This document shows, piece after piece, positions 35,801 to 48,400 of a stretch of 64,000 nt of DNA; the stretch's first letter is position 1, and every line of letters begins with the position of its first letter. Source of the stretch: Oopsacas minuta (Eukaryota > Porifera > Hexactinellida > Lyssacinosida > Leucopsacidae). The stretch lies in NCBI GenBank assembly GCA_024704765.1, contig JAKMXF010000320.1, forward strand, positions 1 through 64,000, given 5' to 3'. The position numbers and the translations under genes are program-made. Below the pieces are notes generated by a model that was not told the origin of the DNA, did no database searches, and worked only from the letters and a program-made list of their open reading frames with translations.

Positions 35801-38800
35801 TGGAGACACAGGTTCGTAAAATAATAATGTTTATTATGTATAAAAGTACTGATTCTACTGCTTTTTAGCAAATTCATTTATCTTACAATATTATGTAATG
35901 TAAGACATAAAGTTAACCTTACCTATGAACAAAGTTTGCACTCTGTAAACTCTTGTTATAGGAAACTTTATTGAGTGATTATGGCATCATATTGATATAC
36001 CTATCCAGTGTTATCATCTCTACATCTTGTATAAGGTCTACTTTGAATTTATTGTCTATCAGCATAGCAGACGTGTGTTGTGGTGATCCGTTGTGTGATC
36101 TGAATTCTGTCATATTATTTTATGGTTTATAGTTTGTCATATCACCGAAACGGATATAATATCTTAATATGCAATAATAATGTTTTTATGTAATCAAGTT
36201 AGCCATGAATTTATTGCTCAATCTTATTCTCATAAATATCAGATTATTTAACTAAATTTCCTTTTTTTTAGAATTCATCAAAGTACAATTATTGCCTAAT
36301 AATTTTGATAAATTAATTGTTATGTAACCGTAACCGTAACCGAGTTTGCTAACTTTTATTATCAACTTTACATTGAAATCCATTACAGAGATGCAGCGAT
36401 CTGGAATGGACCGCGGTCCAGACCAGTCCGCTTTTCTCAAGTGCGGTCTGGACAGGAGCGAATTAGCGATCTAACGCTCTGGACCGGCATATCGTCCAGA
36501 AAATTTAATGACGGTCCGGTCCATGAAATTGCCGGACGGCAGCACCACTGATCCATTATAATGGTAGCTTATTGAGACTTTAACAAAGCATCATATTACT
36601 ATTATAGTGTTACAAGCTAATTTAATATTTAATAGCATAGTTTGTTAAAACATATATTTTACTTAGAGAACAACTCTGTTAGTTTGTCACATTGTTTGGG
36701 TTAATTTCCGCTCACGTGCGTACAAATATTTCCAACTCGAACAACTAACTACAGAATTTAAATTATTGTGAACTTTTGTGGCAAATACAAATGCTTAGTT
36801 ATGCTATTCAACATATTAAAATACCTTCTGTAGAGGTTACGTTTATCGCTATGCAAAACATCATATGATCGTATAATCATTATACATTCTGTATTTGTAG
36901 ATTAGTGGTAAGGCAAATGATATTATATCTCATTTATAATTCAGCTCATATTTACAGAAATATTCTGAATAATTAATTTTGTCTTTGACTAAGTACACAA
37001 ATACTTGTTTAATCCTGGACCGGATTTCATTGGGCAAAGATTGATTACCATATCTGTCATGCTGGAGCGACTCTGCTTGTACCTCTATTTCTGGATACTT
37101 TAGAAGATTATTTCAATTTTTGTGAATGACAACGTCATATTATTGTCTATTGAGAGCCTTTGTTCAGATTTACACGAACTTTGGCCTTCAGATACATTAA
37201 ATACGAGGTTGAAACCGTTCGTATGAATATTATATTAGTATTCATGAATAGCAACTTTACCGAATATGCGAATATTGATACGAATACATACTGCTGTTAT
37301 TCGGTTTTGACCAACCGAATACTGAATACTGATATTCGTTAGGTAATCGAATAGCAACTATTCGCCAAACATTATTCGGTTGCAACCTTGATTGAATATT
37401 ATCCTGTTGAATCTAGTGTATCTCTATATTATATTATCTTATAGTCTGTGGGTGGCCTCTCTGACCGTTACTCTCCTGAAGATATTGACGAAGAGGAAGA
37501 ACCAAAATTATCAGATGGTCAGAAAGAACTTCTATCCAAATGTGTAGAGAAATGGAGAGATTATCGCTATAACGAAATACGAGATGCTCTATATGACAAT
37601 ACAGTATTGCTGAAGGAAGCAAACTCTATTTCCCTGGAGCTGAGACAGCAGGTAGCATTTCAGTTCGTACTACTGACTGATTGTCCATATGCACATCTCC
37701 CTGAGACACTAGCTCTGGGACAGGACTGTGAGTCAGACGAACCTGAAAGCTACTCTCAGTTTGACAACTCTTCCCTGAAGAAGACTATTGTAGCTGTAGA
37801 GGTTTCTGATGCTAGACATGGAGTGACTCATTTGTGGTCTCTTGAGAAACTCCAACAAAGAATATATGCTATGCACGAGATGTACGAAGCTTGTGCTAAG
37901 TTAGAGACTATAAGTCCTCTAATTAAGGTAGCTTCATATACTGATATGTAAGATATGTTGTCTAATTAAGTATACTTCTAGGCTTGTAATCCAGATGACC
38001 ATAGCAGAGATCCTATAAGCGTAGGAAATGGCAACAATCCATTCTTTGATCGGAATCCATGGTACAGTCTGATAGGACGTAGCTATGTGTATCTGACACA
38101 CATACTCCTCCCCATGGCTCTGGAACAAACTATTGCTATAGTTACAGACAGAGGAGATGTAATGGGACATATTGATGTGTTATTACAGTTATGTGATGAT
38201 GATGAAGAGGTAAGATGCACATTATTTAATTAACTTCTATAAGTAGAGCATTCTACACAATAAAGTACCATAAATCCCTGAATAAGCATGGATTCCTTTG
38301 TATTAATATTCACTGGGGCTTCGAGTTCGAATTTTTATTACAAATATTTTCGAATCTAATTATTTCTGTCCTTTTATTACAGCTTCTATAGACCTAATAT
38401 AATATACTATTATTATTTACAGTATACGAGCCTTGGCTCGTCGCTTCGCGATGAACTCGGCGCATTGCGCCTCGAGATATTCAACGGACAAAGAAACAAC
38501 AATTGAGAATAAATAATATTTTTTGATGTTGTTTACAATATTCAGACTCAGCATACTCGAGTATGCCAGTATAGTCGTTGAAAGCATGATTCTACCTCGA
38601 TTTTGAAATTTGTTTACTTTATATTCATAAAAACAACAATACATTTACATATCATTGATCCAAAAGTGTGAAAATCGGATACAGCATGTTCGATATACTT
38701 AGTGAAGTTTTATTGAATTCTTTTGGCTTCCTTGATAAACATGATAAATACATATTTATGCGACAATTTCAAAATCGCATACCATAAATCCTTTCCTTGA

Positions 38801-41334
38801 CAACGGACAAACAAACAAACAAACAACAATTGAGATTTAATAATATTGATTATCTCATAAGAACAATTAATTATAGTATGTATCTTCAGCTGTTGTTACT
38901 CTTGCTGCTTCATCTGTTACCTTTATTCTATATTCTATAGACTAAAGATGTTAAAGCTACAACTGTAGCGTTTGATAAGACTGATTCTGATTGGTATCCG
39001 AAAGATATCCCAGTATATCCATACAGACAGAACGAACTCATTGAACAGTGCTACTTAGGAACTGATAAGCTTACTGAGGTTATTGAGCGTCCTAGGGAGG
39101 TTAGCTCTCCTCCCAAGTTCTTAGGGAGATCCGTCTCTCACACCCAGAAAGATATCCCCACTACTCGTAGGAAGCGCAGTAGTCACCACAAAAATTTCAG
39201 TCATGGTGTCAGCCCATCTGACCTTGTTATCAGTCCCAGAGAAATGAGTGATATTAACACAGCACTCGCTGGAGAGGGTTTGAGAGTTTCATCTGCTCGC
39301 GAAATTCGACAGCTGCAAGAAGAGGATAGGTTCTCTGCTAGCGAGACAATGTCCTCCTCTGATTACTACTCGGAAACCTCTTCTCTCTTCGAGCCTAACA
39401 GGATATCTGCTCCTCATCTTAAGATAGGACGTTATATACGAATTAAAGTAAAGATTCTCAGAGTTAAGAATCTGGACAAGAACTGTGCTAATGTTCTCCT
39501 TCAGTACAGATTCTTGTACGAGAATCAGGAGCCTTACTCTTCTAATATTTACTCAAATGATGGTCATTGTTGTGAGATAAACCATCTACACGTCTACAGA
39601 ATTAAGGTATGTAATAATTACCCGTGTAATTACTCTGTATAAGTATTAATGTATTGTACGTATCTCAGGTAACGCTACCATTCTTGGATTACATCTACAA
39701 GAGAGGGTTTATGATTGAAGTGTTCGGACATTTCGAACAACACCCACTACACTTTGAGAGTCAATTCTCTGATCAGTATGAACATATTAATGAACGGAGG
39801 GCGAGTGATACGATCCCACCCGTTAAGTCTCCTGCCCCCTCCAGATCTGCTCTCACTATTCCTTACCAGAATCTTAGCACAGCTCAGCCTGTAGCTAGAT
39901 ATGACGTCATTATGAATCTACAAATCTGTGAACTCAATCCTCAGGGAGACTATATTCCAGTCCCTGTTACACATGTGAAGGAGACAAATGCAAGTTTCTT
40001 CCTGCTACAACAAGGCTTGCAGAGAAGACTTGTATTATCATTTGTGTATGACAGTAATATTGAGCTTAAAATGAAAAAGGTGAGTAACTTCTATTATAAT
40101 TATTAACAATAGACAAATACAATACAAGTTTTTATGTGTTGTATTCTAGGTTAAAGAAGTAGTTGTAGGGAGGATACGTAATCAACTGAAACCTACTTCT
40201 GAGGATGAGGACTCCTCGTTAACCATAAACGTTTCGTCAGCTGATTTTATTGATCTTAATAATGACAGTCGTACTGTGTCCCGCATTCAAGCTGCCTGGG
40301 ACACTTCTCTCCACCACACTAAGCTACTCAACATGAGCACACCCGCTAACATTCTTGTTCATGCTACTATGTCTGTGTACATAGAGATGGAGAAGTGCTC
40401 GCAGCCTGCCTGCTTCACGATTAACTTCAGTCTGCAGATAACTAACAGACAGCAGCAGAAGGGAGGGTTCCGCTTCTGGGATGTCCTGTTCCCTTCTCAA
40501 CATCGTCCTGAGAACAACTGCGTGGTTGGACTGTATGAAGTAGCACTTCAGAGAATAACAGAGAGTAATTCACGGAAGAGGAATACTCTCTTCGATAACC
40601 AATCAGTATACGTACGAGGAGAGGAGAACCTCAAGGGCTGGCAGCCTAGAGGCATCTCTCTTATATACGAGCATCAGAATCAGGTGAGGAGACTGCGAGA
40701 GATTGAACAGGTGGAAAGAGTGAAGCACATGCTGTCTATTCGTGAGAAACGTAACCAGATGTTCGGAGATAATATAGTAGTCAGTCAATCTGTTGATACG
40801 CTACTCAACAAGTGTCTCTACCTTTGGAAGTTTCAGATTAGTCCCTTTCTGGAAGAGCATTTAACAGTAGAAGATATTCTCAAACACTCAGCTTCAATCG
40901 AGGGCGTGTACAACACAAGATGTGAAACGCCTCAGAGAAAGTGTGTCCCTCTAGTACACGATATATCACATAAGAAAACTAGTCAATCTACCAAACGAGG
41001 ATACATACAACTCTCAGAGTATGAAGGGCTCTGGAGGAAGTTCTATGCTGTACTCAAACGTCCCTACATATATCTATACTATAACGATAAAGATCCCATA
41101 GAACGAGACTTCATTAACCTTGCTACTGCAAAGCTTCAGTTCAATCAAGACCAGCTGGACGCACAGACTGGTGCCTCAGTTTTCTCTCTATGCACTAAGT
41201 ACCGCGGATTCCTGTGCAAAACACAAGATTTTGAAGGATGGATAAATGTTCTCGACCCTCTTACCTCTGGAGCGCTGGTCTCAAAAAAAAGTATTACTAG
41301 AAACAACATCAGTGGTAGTAGCAGTCCACCTTAA
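32851..41334 (+). CDS. kinesin-3 motor, KIF1/UNC-104 type (one-base frameshift in exon 1)
   Basis: Plus-end-directed motor carrying vesicle precursors. Exons: 32851-33263, 33572-33862, 33927-34355, about 34569-34799, 34878-35291, 35365-35811, 37445-37927, 37982-38209, 38941-39606, 39669-40079 and 40150-41334. All junctions are phase 0, giving about 1732 aa, close to KIF1A. Motor domain: [11 protein letters not shown]-loop GQTGSGKS, switch [14 protein letters not shown], switch [11 protein letters not shown]. Then an FHA domain ([15 protein letters not shown]), coiled coil, KIF1-type middle region and a C-terminal PH domain (about the last 110 residues, with [19 protein letters not shown]). 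At 33097-33099 the frame must slip by one base to read [16 protein letters not shown]; exon 1 is 413 bp instead of 414. The neck-side exon 4 has an in-frame GAT/TCT repeat. It could be a sequencing error, an allele or a dying gene; all other exons look intact. Confidence 0.9.
34599..34676. repeat. in-frame (GATTCT)n repeat in kinesin exon 4
   Basis: Encodes an acidic Asp/Ser tract between the motor domain and the first coiled coil, a loop of variable length in the family. The Ile/Arg repeat read on the opposite strand is an artefact. Confidence 0.9.
36386..36550. mobile_element. hAT-type MITE with perfect target duplication
   Basis: A 165-bp element, ends CAGAGATGCAGC and the complement of CAGTGGTGCAGC, flanked by ATCCATTA at 36378-36385 and 36551-36558. 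It is internally rich in GGTCCAGACC-type palindromes. It lies in the long intron between kinesin exons 6 and 7. Confidence 0.92.
36386..36995. repeat. segment duplicated from/to 30323-32785
   Basis: Collinear with 30323-32785 once the 467-bp hAT-type MITE and the 1372-bp mariner there are removed. Shared blocks include TTTGGGTTAATTTCCGCTCA and TTATCGCTATGCAAAACATC. Homology stops after CTTTGACTA (about 36993 here, about 32782 there). A 25-bp stretch near 36805-36830 is extra here. Confidence 0.92.
38421..38870. repeat. 450-bp dispersed repeat, copy 1, in kinesin intron
   Basis: Begins with stacked hairpins: ACGAGCC-TT-GGCTCGT (38426-38441), TCGC-TTC-GCGA (38441-38451) and GGCGC-ATT-GCGCC (38459-38471). 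It continues with TATTCAACGGACAAA, CATACTCGAGTATGCCAGTA and AAACAAACAAACAAC segments. A collinear second copy is at 48391-48840. It starts with the hairpins and ends in an AAAC-rich stretch. No ORF. Confidence 0.85.
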
Positions 41335-41773
41335 AATGCAATTCATCTCAGCAGGATAGGAAATAGGTTATTCCATTACATTCAAACTACACTCTAATAC
41401 CTTGACTTTTTTAAATTTGTACAATTTTAATTGGTGTTAGTTAATTATAATTAGTACACAAAATGGTGTTGTAAATATGAGGAACTTATGTTTTCATGTC
41501 ATGTGTATCTTGGTTTAATTAATGGCATGGACTATGTACGATGTCTGTCCGCCCGTGCACGAGGGTGTCACAGTCACCCAAAATCATACTAGAAATACTG
41601 TTGGCCCATTCAGAATATTATTTACTAAAGAAAATTTGGTATATTCTTTTAATTTCTGATTTGATGTAGCTACTAGGTTTGACAGTATTAATTTCTTACA
41701 GCTGGAACAAGATATAGGATATGGCTACTGCTAATTCTTCGATAGAGAAAATACAAACAATATTTTGCACTCG

Positions 41774-41929
41774 ATGGAAAGTATCTTTCCAAAGTTGGTA
41801 AATATGGAAAGACAGGATTTGGTACTTAATTATCCTTGGGGTCTTGCAACCGATGGATCAAATGGAGATCTTTGCATTTGTGATTCTAATAATAACCGCA
41901 TTCAGATACTTTCTGAAAACCTTTTTTGA
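41774..41929 (+). pseudogene. NHL-repeat gene fragment
   Basis: A 51-codon open stretch containing LNYPWGLATDGSNG and LCICDSNNNRIQIL, a clear single NHL propeller blade as in TRIM/NHL proteins. There is no flanking coding sequence. A larger broken NHL gene lies 3 kb downstream on the other strand. Confidence 0.7.
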
Positions 41930-41941
41930 AGGTTGTCGAGT

Positions 41942-42001
41942 TGTTTTGACAAAATGGTCCCCCCCTACAAAACTGGTCCGGGGGACCATTTTTGTCAAAA
42001 C
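41942..42001. repeat. hairpin with about 20-bp stem
   Basis: GTTTTGACAAAATGGTCCCC-like left arm and its inverted partner GGGGACCATTTTTGTCAAAA enclose about 17 bases. Related words occur at about 23938-24020 and 53346-53390. Confidence 0.8.
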
Positions 42002-42450
42002 AGAGTTATTGGTAAATATTGACAAAATATGTCACCCATAGTCAGTACTATAACTATGAAACGCGCAAAATTTATCATTTTTGGTTATTTTGTTTGAAAA
42101 CATCCTGAAATCTCATGGTAAAAAATTGGAATCGTAGATTCATCAATACACACTTTACAGAGCTTAGAAATGCAGCCTTTTTTGAAATAATATTGTATAG
42201 TAAGCAATCTGGAGACATGATTTGGTCCTGAAATAATTTGCAGATATTGATTATGTGTGTAGTTAAATATCACTGATACTTTTAGTTGGGTAAAAGTGTA
42301 TCATTTTGATAATATAGCATAGGAATAATAGGATGCCCCTACGTATATTCATTGCTTATATATCTGTTCCTGGTCCAAATTTCAATGGACTATCCCTGCC
42401 TTAGTGGATTGAATGCTGTGATTATATCTTAGTTATATTTCTTAATTCTG

Positions 42451-45400
42451 ATGGAACTTTTAGAAGATCCAACAGAAATTGTGATTATTCAATCATTTTT
42501 TAAGGAATCAGGGATAACCTTATTAGATCGATCATTCCCCCTCCTAGAGAGATTGAAGCAGTTATCTGCTATAACGAGTGCAACTTGCATGAACTGTTAT
42601 GCTTCTACGATAATACGTAAGGTTCAGCAGAGACTATTAATTTGTGTATACCCTCCTTTACACAAACCTCTCTTCTCTCTCAAGAACTGGCCATGGAGTA
42701 GCGAACTTGTATCAGCTGTAGAGAAAGCTAAACTTGGAAAAATATCGAGCTCACTAAATGAGGTAGGTTTTTAATTGTATAACTTTAACTATTGCCGCTT
42801 CGCTTGCTAGGTCGCTGCGCCACGCGTGCGCACGTATCCTTAAACTTTGTGCCTTGTTTAAGTGCTTTTTCGTTGCTACGCGACGGGATATGCTCAGCAC
42901 TCAAAATTTCCCAAATTGTAATGATGTAACGATTCCATTATGAGTTTGCATTTGGTCAAATCAAGACGTTAGAACGTGAGGCATATTGAGGGATACCTGT
43001 GATTCAGTTTTTAACCATATAAGTAATAATCTACGCTGTGCGGACACAAAGTGTCCGCAATCGGCGCCCTTTGGGCGCCTAGGTTAGTCTTAATCAACCG
43101 ATAATTTATGCTATGTATTATTAAGTTTCCTATGTCTGTTTTGAAAGTCATTCTCTAAGTCGAATATTCACGATATGCTATTCTCAACAATCCAACCCAA
43201 GTTGATTGGATAATAGCAAATGAATTTCATTGTCCATACTAATTGCTTGCTACACTAATAATCTGTATGCAGACTACCCTCGAATTTCATATATTTAAAA
43301 GTAGAGTGGACATGTCCACTGTACTTTTAATATATGGATTAATCATGTGATAAATATGAATAAATGCAATTACGGATAATCCCTATAGCATTAGTTCCCA
43401 ACCTTCTTACTCGTGGACCCCAGCTGTCGTCGGTGGACCTCCAATGGGTACATGAACCCAAGGGTGGGAACCGCTGCCATATTGGAACTGCAATAATTAA
43501 ATATTAATAGCAAAAAGGTAGTAAATAAATCGAATAAACAACAAACAAACAAACAGGAATCATGCAAATATCTCAAAATCCGACAAATCTCAAAATTCTC
43601 TAAAAACTAAAATATTCGCACAAAATCTAAAAATAGAATTCTGTATATAACACCTTATAAGAAAGTGGTTCGTAATCGTCTTACTTCCGTTTGTAACACC
43701 TTCCAACCACATATGCCACCAGGACAAGTAAACCTATCCCTCGAGGGCACATACGACGATTTTGGAATATAGGCGGGCAAATTGTCCTCTGTGACAATCT
43801 GTTTTACGCCAAAATCATATTTGTTTCTGATGAAGTGAAGCTTGAAGTGTGTAGTCATTGAGGAGTAAAGTGGCAAAAGTGTCTTTAATTGTGTCGTTGG
43901 TGGCTGTACCCATTTTTAAACTTACGAGTTTATTACAGGTATAGCCTCTACCAATTGTGGCATGAATAGTGGCATTATTCGAGGTGCCAAGATGGTATTT
44001 ATTAATGGAATTTGTAAAATCAACTAAAGACAAATACCAAACATTTTTCCTGAATTGATCTTTGTATTTCTAATAAGTTCCAAATTGGAACTGAAATTCA
44101 AAATGAGAGAATAATCACGATTGGTATCACTCCATGAAAAAGATATTTGCGACACATTATGGACACCTTCCTGGCTTGAGCATGCGCCACCTACATTAAG
44201 ATTAGTGGCACGAATTGGGAAAGTTGTTACGTTATAAACCTTTTTAGTTGAAGCGTCAAAAAAGTGGTCTTAACATTGAAATCATTGAGACACAAGTTGA
44301 CGCATGTTCTTTCATGAATTGGACACTTTCTATTATGATGACGTCATAAAATGGTGAGATATGAAATCAAGTGGAACTAAAACAAGTTTCTTTCTAAAAA
44401 TTTAATGACATTTCCTAGTTTGTTTAGTAAGTACACTGAATAGCTCAGTAAACATATAAACACACTAATCACTATAATTGGGAAATAAGCAACAAATAAT
44501 AATAATAAATAAACAAACAATGGGATAGAGATGTTAGAGCCACTGTAGACAGTTGTCGTCCTTCATGTCATCAACTGTAACATAGCCAGATCGTTCTATA
44601 AGTATGCAAGAAGGACGGAATATTTGATACAGTCCATGTCCTGTCTCACAAACGGTTTCTATGAAGTTCCCAGACAGGTCAAACACTTTGATGGAATTAT
44701 CCCAGAAATCGCATATGTATATTCTCAATTCCTCTGTGATAGGATTATAGAACAGGTTGAAGTTGTGCTCCTACTATCTGATCCCCCGTGATTATGGACC
44801 CTATGAGTTCTCCTTCTAGAGAGAACATTTGTAGAGGAGAGGGAGATCCTGTGAAGAGACATACAACACAATTATCAACAGCTTTCATGTCCTGTAGCCT
44901 GGATACCTGTTGGGTATCTTGGTATGTAGGATAAGATTGAGTGAGTATTCTTGTTCTATACGGAGAGGATCTACCTGCATACGGATGAGACGGTACTGGG
45001 CTTAAGAGTCCCCACATACAAATGCTTACGGTTAGAGGAGGTACAACAAGCCTGTGGCATTGAAATGATGCGTTCACCTTTGATGCTATATATCTCCATA
45101 CTATCTTTCCATGATAAGCTGAATTGTACAAATAAACTTGTATAGCACGCGAATAAGGACTGTTTGAAGTATGTCAATGAGTCTATTCTGTTGTCGTAAT
45201 AGTGACGGATCGTTCTTTGGATTATATCATATATTTCCTTCAAATACTTATACTCCTTATTCTTCCTGACGAGATATTCTAGTGACCTAGCGTCTCTGTA
45301 TAGGAAAGATAGTTCATTGAATGTGAAACTAACATCCGCCTCAACAGCTGCATAACAATCCTTAATCCATATATTAAAAAGTACAGTGGATATGTCCATT

Positions 45401-48400
45401 AGGTAAACTGTGTGTACGTGTTCAAGACTAGTGTTATTGGGCAGGAGATCCCCTCCCTCCCGAGGTATTAAAAAGTCGAGTGCGCATGCTCATAACCCTA
45501 AGTCTAGGGTGCATGCTTAGTATCTAAAGTAGCGATAGAAGGAGTGTTCATGATGTTGAATTGGAAATTTGGAGATAATTTGGCATTATTTCTTCGATTC
45601 GTTACGATCGAGCCATGGACTGTGAGCATGCACACTCAACTTTTCAATACCTCGGGAGGGAGGGATCTCCTATGTCAAATGACCCTAGTCTTAAACACGT
45701 ACATACAGTTTACCTAATGGACATGTCTACTGTACCTAATGGACACGTCCACTGTACTTTTTAATACCTCTCGAATTTCTAGTCTTTCGTATTATAATTC
45801 TATGACCTAATTGAAATTTATTTACTTTATGTACACAAACAAAACAAATATTTATCATACCATTCTAACATATCATATTCGGACTCAGCATACTCGAATA
45901 CTTCTTTATAGCCTTAGAAGTATGATCCTAAGCCTTTTGAAGTTTTTATTATTTCCCCTATGTATGTACATAAAAACCAAACAAATATGAACTATGTGAG
46001 AAGGTGTGAATATTTTCATTAGACATTTAAAATGTTTCTAGAAACTTCATTCCCCACCCCTTGTACCAATTTTCAAGTCTGTATCTCTTCAATTCGGGCA
46101 AACAAATAAAATTTAATATATTAGATAGCATTGACTGAGCCGTGGCTAATACCAGAGGTGCCCGCAGGCATAAGCACTATACGCACGTGCACGTGCTTAT
46201 AGTATATTTCTCTGATCTTTCCAATGCTGACTATACTATTGTACTATACTGCAGCATTTCTCTTTGTTATAGGTGTCACGAGGTTTATTCATGATAGAAA
46301 TCCTGCCTATAGAATTTTGCAATCAGCTGTTAGAAGAAGTAGCCAACTATGAATCTTGGTGTCATGGAAACCAACTTTCCATACACAGGCCAAATACAAT
46401 GAATAGCTATGGGGCTATTCTAGATGAATTCGGATTTGAACCTGTTCTACAGGAACTCACAGACTTTATTGGCCCCATCTTCAAATTGTTGTATGGAGAA
46501 GACACTGGGAATGTAGGCTCACATCATGGATTCGTTGTAGAGTATGAATTGGGAAAAGATTTGAATCTAGGATTTCATGTTGATGATTCACAGGTGAGTA
46601 TAGTTTATTCCGTATTTATGTTTTGGGCCACTGTTAATGAGAACATGCATGCGGGTGGGCGGTTCATTATCATATTTTATTTTTACAGTTGAAAATATGA
46701 ATATGCTAAACATATATAGTAGTAGCATCTTTGAGTTCGTCCTAGTTCTTACACCATTCGCGGATACGTTTGCCATCAACGACAAACTTGTATCCTATTA
46801 TTCCTGAAATTGTCACACCTTTTAGCTAACATTGAATTATTTGCTTTAAAAGGCATGAAAACTCCTTTAGAAATTTCAAGATCTGGTGTGAGGAAGTACG
46901 TAAGTCTAATGGGTCTCGCACACCGTTCATGTAGGGATTTACGTTAACTTGGAGTCGATGGCCAATCCAACTCAAATTCCACAGTTGCACAGGTCATTAG
47001 TCGCTGTGAAGCATTGAGGTGTATCGCCCGTTACATTGGTCATCATGGAGGCGCCGACACCCGAGAGGTTTACGCCTATGCGTCCATGCCAATAGGTCAT
47101 GTTCCTAATGCGCATCTAGGGGTGACCACTCCAGAGTCCAATCTTCCAATGAGGAAACCTAACTAACTAAACGTAATAGTATATATTCTCTCTGTATAAT
47201 TACAACTTAAATAAACACGATTGTTTTATATCTTTAAATGTGATGTAATATTTTTATGGCAACTAAATTCAATTATTTTGGCAAATAATTGGAGAATTTT
47301 GGCCACTAAGCTAGAAATTCAATTAATTGATTTGACAAATGAATTTCATTATTTGTGGATAACAAGAAATTCAATTAGTCTAGCAAATGAATTCGATTTT
47401 TCTTTCAAATCGATTATCTTTTACTTTATTATGGCAAACCAAAGTCATTATTTGCATCGGGTATAAAATTTTAATCTATAATGTAAGTACGAGCACTAAT
47501 AATAAAGTGGAAACGGGCTATTAGCAAATCGAAGTGCAAGAATTTTCCTTCCAAATACTCGAATTTTGCTATTATGCCTCTAAATTACCATGCAAAACTG
47601 GCCTCTATGACCTGAAATAGTTGATAATAGGCTGATTTTGCTATTAGAAGAATTGCTAAAAGGCGGTTTCCACTACATACAAAGTCAGTGTCGTAGTTTG
47701 CGAATGATTTCGACAGGTGGCGCGAAATTGGGGCATATATTGTTGCATTGACTAGCACAACGTAATACAGGCGGTGCATTACCTGGAGCAACTTCAGGAA
47801 ACTGGTGCCGTAAATGGGCCACTTACGCCACTGTGCGTAATTAATATGTATGTTTTTCTGTAATTCAGTAGCACTGTTCCAATTGCAAATATTTCGTTCT
47901 GATTAATGAAATGCATTAAACCAATGCTATAGGATCTAGGGGGATATTTTGTTGTACCAACGATGAAAAGGCTCCCAACATGTGAAATATTATATTTTTC
48001 CACAGTAAAATTGGACACAATTATGTAATTTTTGAACATTATGAACATTTTCCCAAAGTTGTATGCGAGTGTGAAGTTAGCAGCTAGTATCAGCATTGAA
48101 ATACGACCATAATTTAATAAATCTGTCAATTTGCGGCCATTTCACCTGATATTTGTTGAGTACCTTAATGTAGTGTGGGGCTTTCCCTATATTCAATAAT
48201 TAATCCCCATCACACCTTCTCATACCACAATGATAATACAAATTTCGTAATACAACATCTCCATAGGGATTTTTTCAATTGATATTGCTCCGGCTAATAT
48301 TTTCTTCGGATAAGAACTACAAATATCGAGATTCTGCTGTATGGTTATTTTCAAGATTGCGTCATAGTCATCATAGGTATCATATCATAATGTACGAGCC

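Larger units (their letters stand above)
41335..42450. other. intergenic with relics
   Basis: Between kinesin and the oxygenase gene. It holds an NHL-repeat remnant (41774-41929) and a hairpin with a 20-bp stem (41942-42001). Nothing else is recognised. Confidence 0.5.

Noticed and set aside
46840-47160. compositionally distinct, less AT-rich stretch that might be coding
   Set aside because: All frames contain stops and no family was recognised; left unannotated within the OGFOD2 intron.
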